A DNA stretch of 6,498 nt, taken from an uncultured Porphyromonadaceae bacterium. Lineage in GTDB: Bacteria; Bacteroidota; Bacteroidia; Bacteroidales; Muribaculaceae. Location of the stretch: contig CAMWXO010000083.1 of NCBI GenBank assembly GCA_947178245.1, forward strand, positions 1-6,498, given 5' to 3'. Under the pieces are notes generated by a model. That model had not been told where the DNA came from, made no database searches, and saw only the letters and a list, made by a program, of their open reading frames with translations. The stretch's first letter is position 1. Every line of letters begins with the position of its first letter. The position numbers and the translations under genes are program-made. Positions 6,146-6,498 of this stretch are shown here, in pieces.

Positions 6146-6498
6146 TCAGAGCGTCTTGAGTGCTTCGGCCACGTTGTGCTCTATGCGGTCGGCGAGATTC
6201 GAGCAGGGAGCCTTATCGAATTTCTCGCCCGTGATGTGCTCGTAGAGTTCGATGTAGCGCTCGCTGACTTCTTCGCAATAGGCGTCGGTCATCTCAGGCA
6301 CTTTCTGGCCTTCCTTGCCCATGAATCCGTTGGCTATAAGCCATTGGCGCACGAATTCCTTGCTCAGCTGCTTCTGCGGGAGTCCTTTCTCGAAGAGTTC
6401 CTGATAGGTGTCGGCGTAGAAGTAGCGGCTCGAGTCGGGAGTGTGGATCTCGTCGATGAGTATCACCTTGCCGTCGAGAAGTCCGAACTCATACTTGG
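6146..6498 (-). CDS. purC: SAICAR synthase, C-terminal part (N-terminus beyond right edge)
   Basis: PurC joins aspartate to CAIR with ATP to give SAICAR, a later step of purine synthesis. The visible 117 codons start in mid-frame with KYEFGLLDGK and run into the family signature LIDEIHTPDSSRYF, then KQLSKEFVRQWL and VPEMTD, and end at TGA (6146-6148). The spacing and the tail SERYIELYEHITGEKF fit the longer PurC form of about 310 residues common in Bacteroidetes. A GTG at 6466 could be taken as a start, but it lies inside the conserved core and the frame continues to the window edge, so the gene is simply cut by the window. It ends before a strong terminator, so it appears to be transcribed apart from purT although both serve the same pathway. 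Confidence 0.95.
   Translation of the reverse strand, partial: KYEFGLLDGKVILIDEIHTPDSSRYFYADTYQELFEKGLPQKQLSKEFVRQWLIANGFMGKEGQKVPEMTDAYCEEVSERYIELYEHITGEKFDKAPCSNLADRIEHNVAEALKTL

Noticed and set aside
6146..6466. Reading the purC fragment as a complete 106-residue gene starting at GTG
   Set aside because: The frame stays open to the window edge and the preceding codons (KYEFGLLDGK) belong to the SAICAR synthase core.
1..6498. CRISPR arrays, tRNA or rRNA genes, insertion sequences, phage or defence genes
   Set aside because: I saw no spaced direct repeats, cloverleaf structures, terminal inverted repeats or transposase and defence motifs; the genes and short spacers account for the window.

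Overview
The window reads as a chromosomal segment of an anaerobic gut-type member of the Bacteroidales. The support is: two promoters that match the Bacteroidetes consensus (TTTG, about 20 bases, TAnnTTTG), genes without Shine-Dalgarno sites behind A/T-rich leaders, a lipoprotein with an acidic stretch after its cysteine, and a DUF4492-cydA-cydB cluster typical of the phylum. The high G+C of the metabolic genes would suit Muribaculaceae or a similar family, but that placement is a guess. Every gene I can support is on the minus strand, so the window is best read from right to left.

At the right edge (6146-6498) is the C-terminal third or so of purC (SAICAR synthase), closed by a clear intrinsic terminator (6086-6119). 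A consensus promoter (6021-6052) then starts a compact unit: purT (4750-5949), a 70-residue DUF4492 membrane protein (4525-4737), cydA (2947-4488) and cydB (1729-2862). Gaps are 12, 36 and 84 bases, with no internal promoter or terminator seen. A 271-base spacer follows (1458-1728), holding a hairpin that may end the cyd transcript, A/T tracts and a second consensus promoter (1526-1557). That promoter drives a large surface lipoprotein (1457 down to the left edge, incomplete).

PurT adds a formyl group to GAR using formate and ATP, and PurC acts later in the same purine pathway. CydA and CydB form the cytochrome bd quinol oxidase, which in Bacteroides fragilis is known to let a strict anaerobe consume traces of oxygen. 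DUF4492 sits where a small oxidase accessory subunit could be encoded, although its role is unproven. Co-transcription of a formate-consuming purine enzyme with an oxygen-scavenging oxidase is the main oddity of the layout. The lipoprotein differs from the rest in base composition and codon choice and looks strongly expressed. Most of the window is ordinary core metabolism; the parts with unknown function are the lipoprotein and DUF4492.
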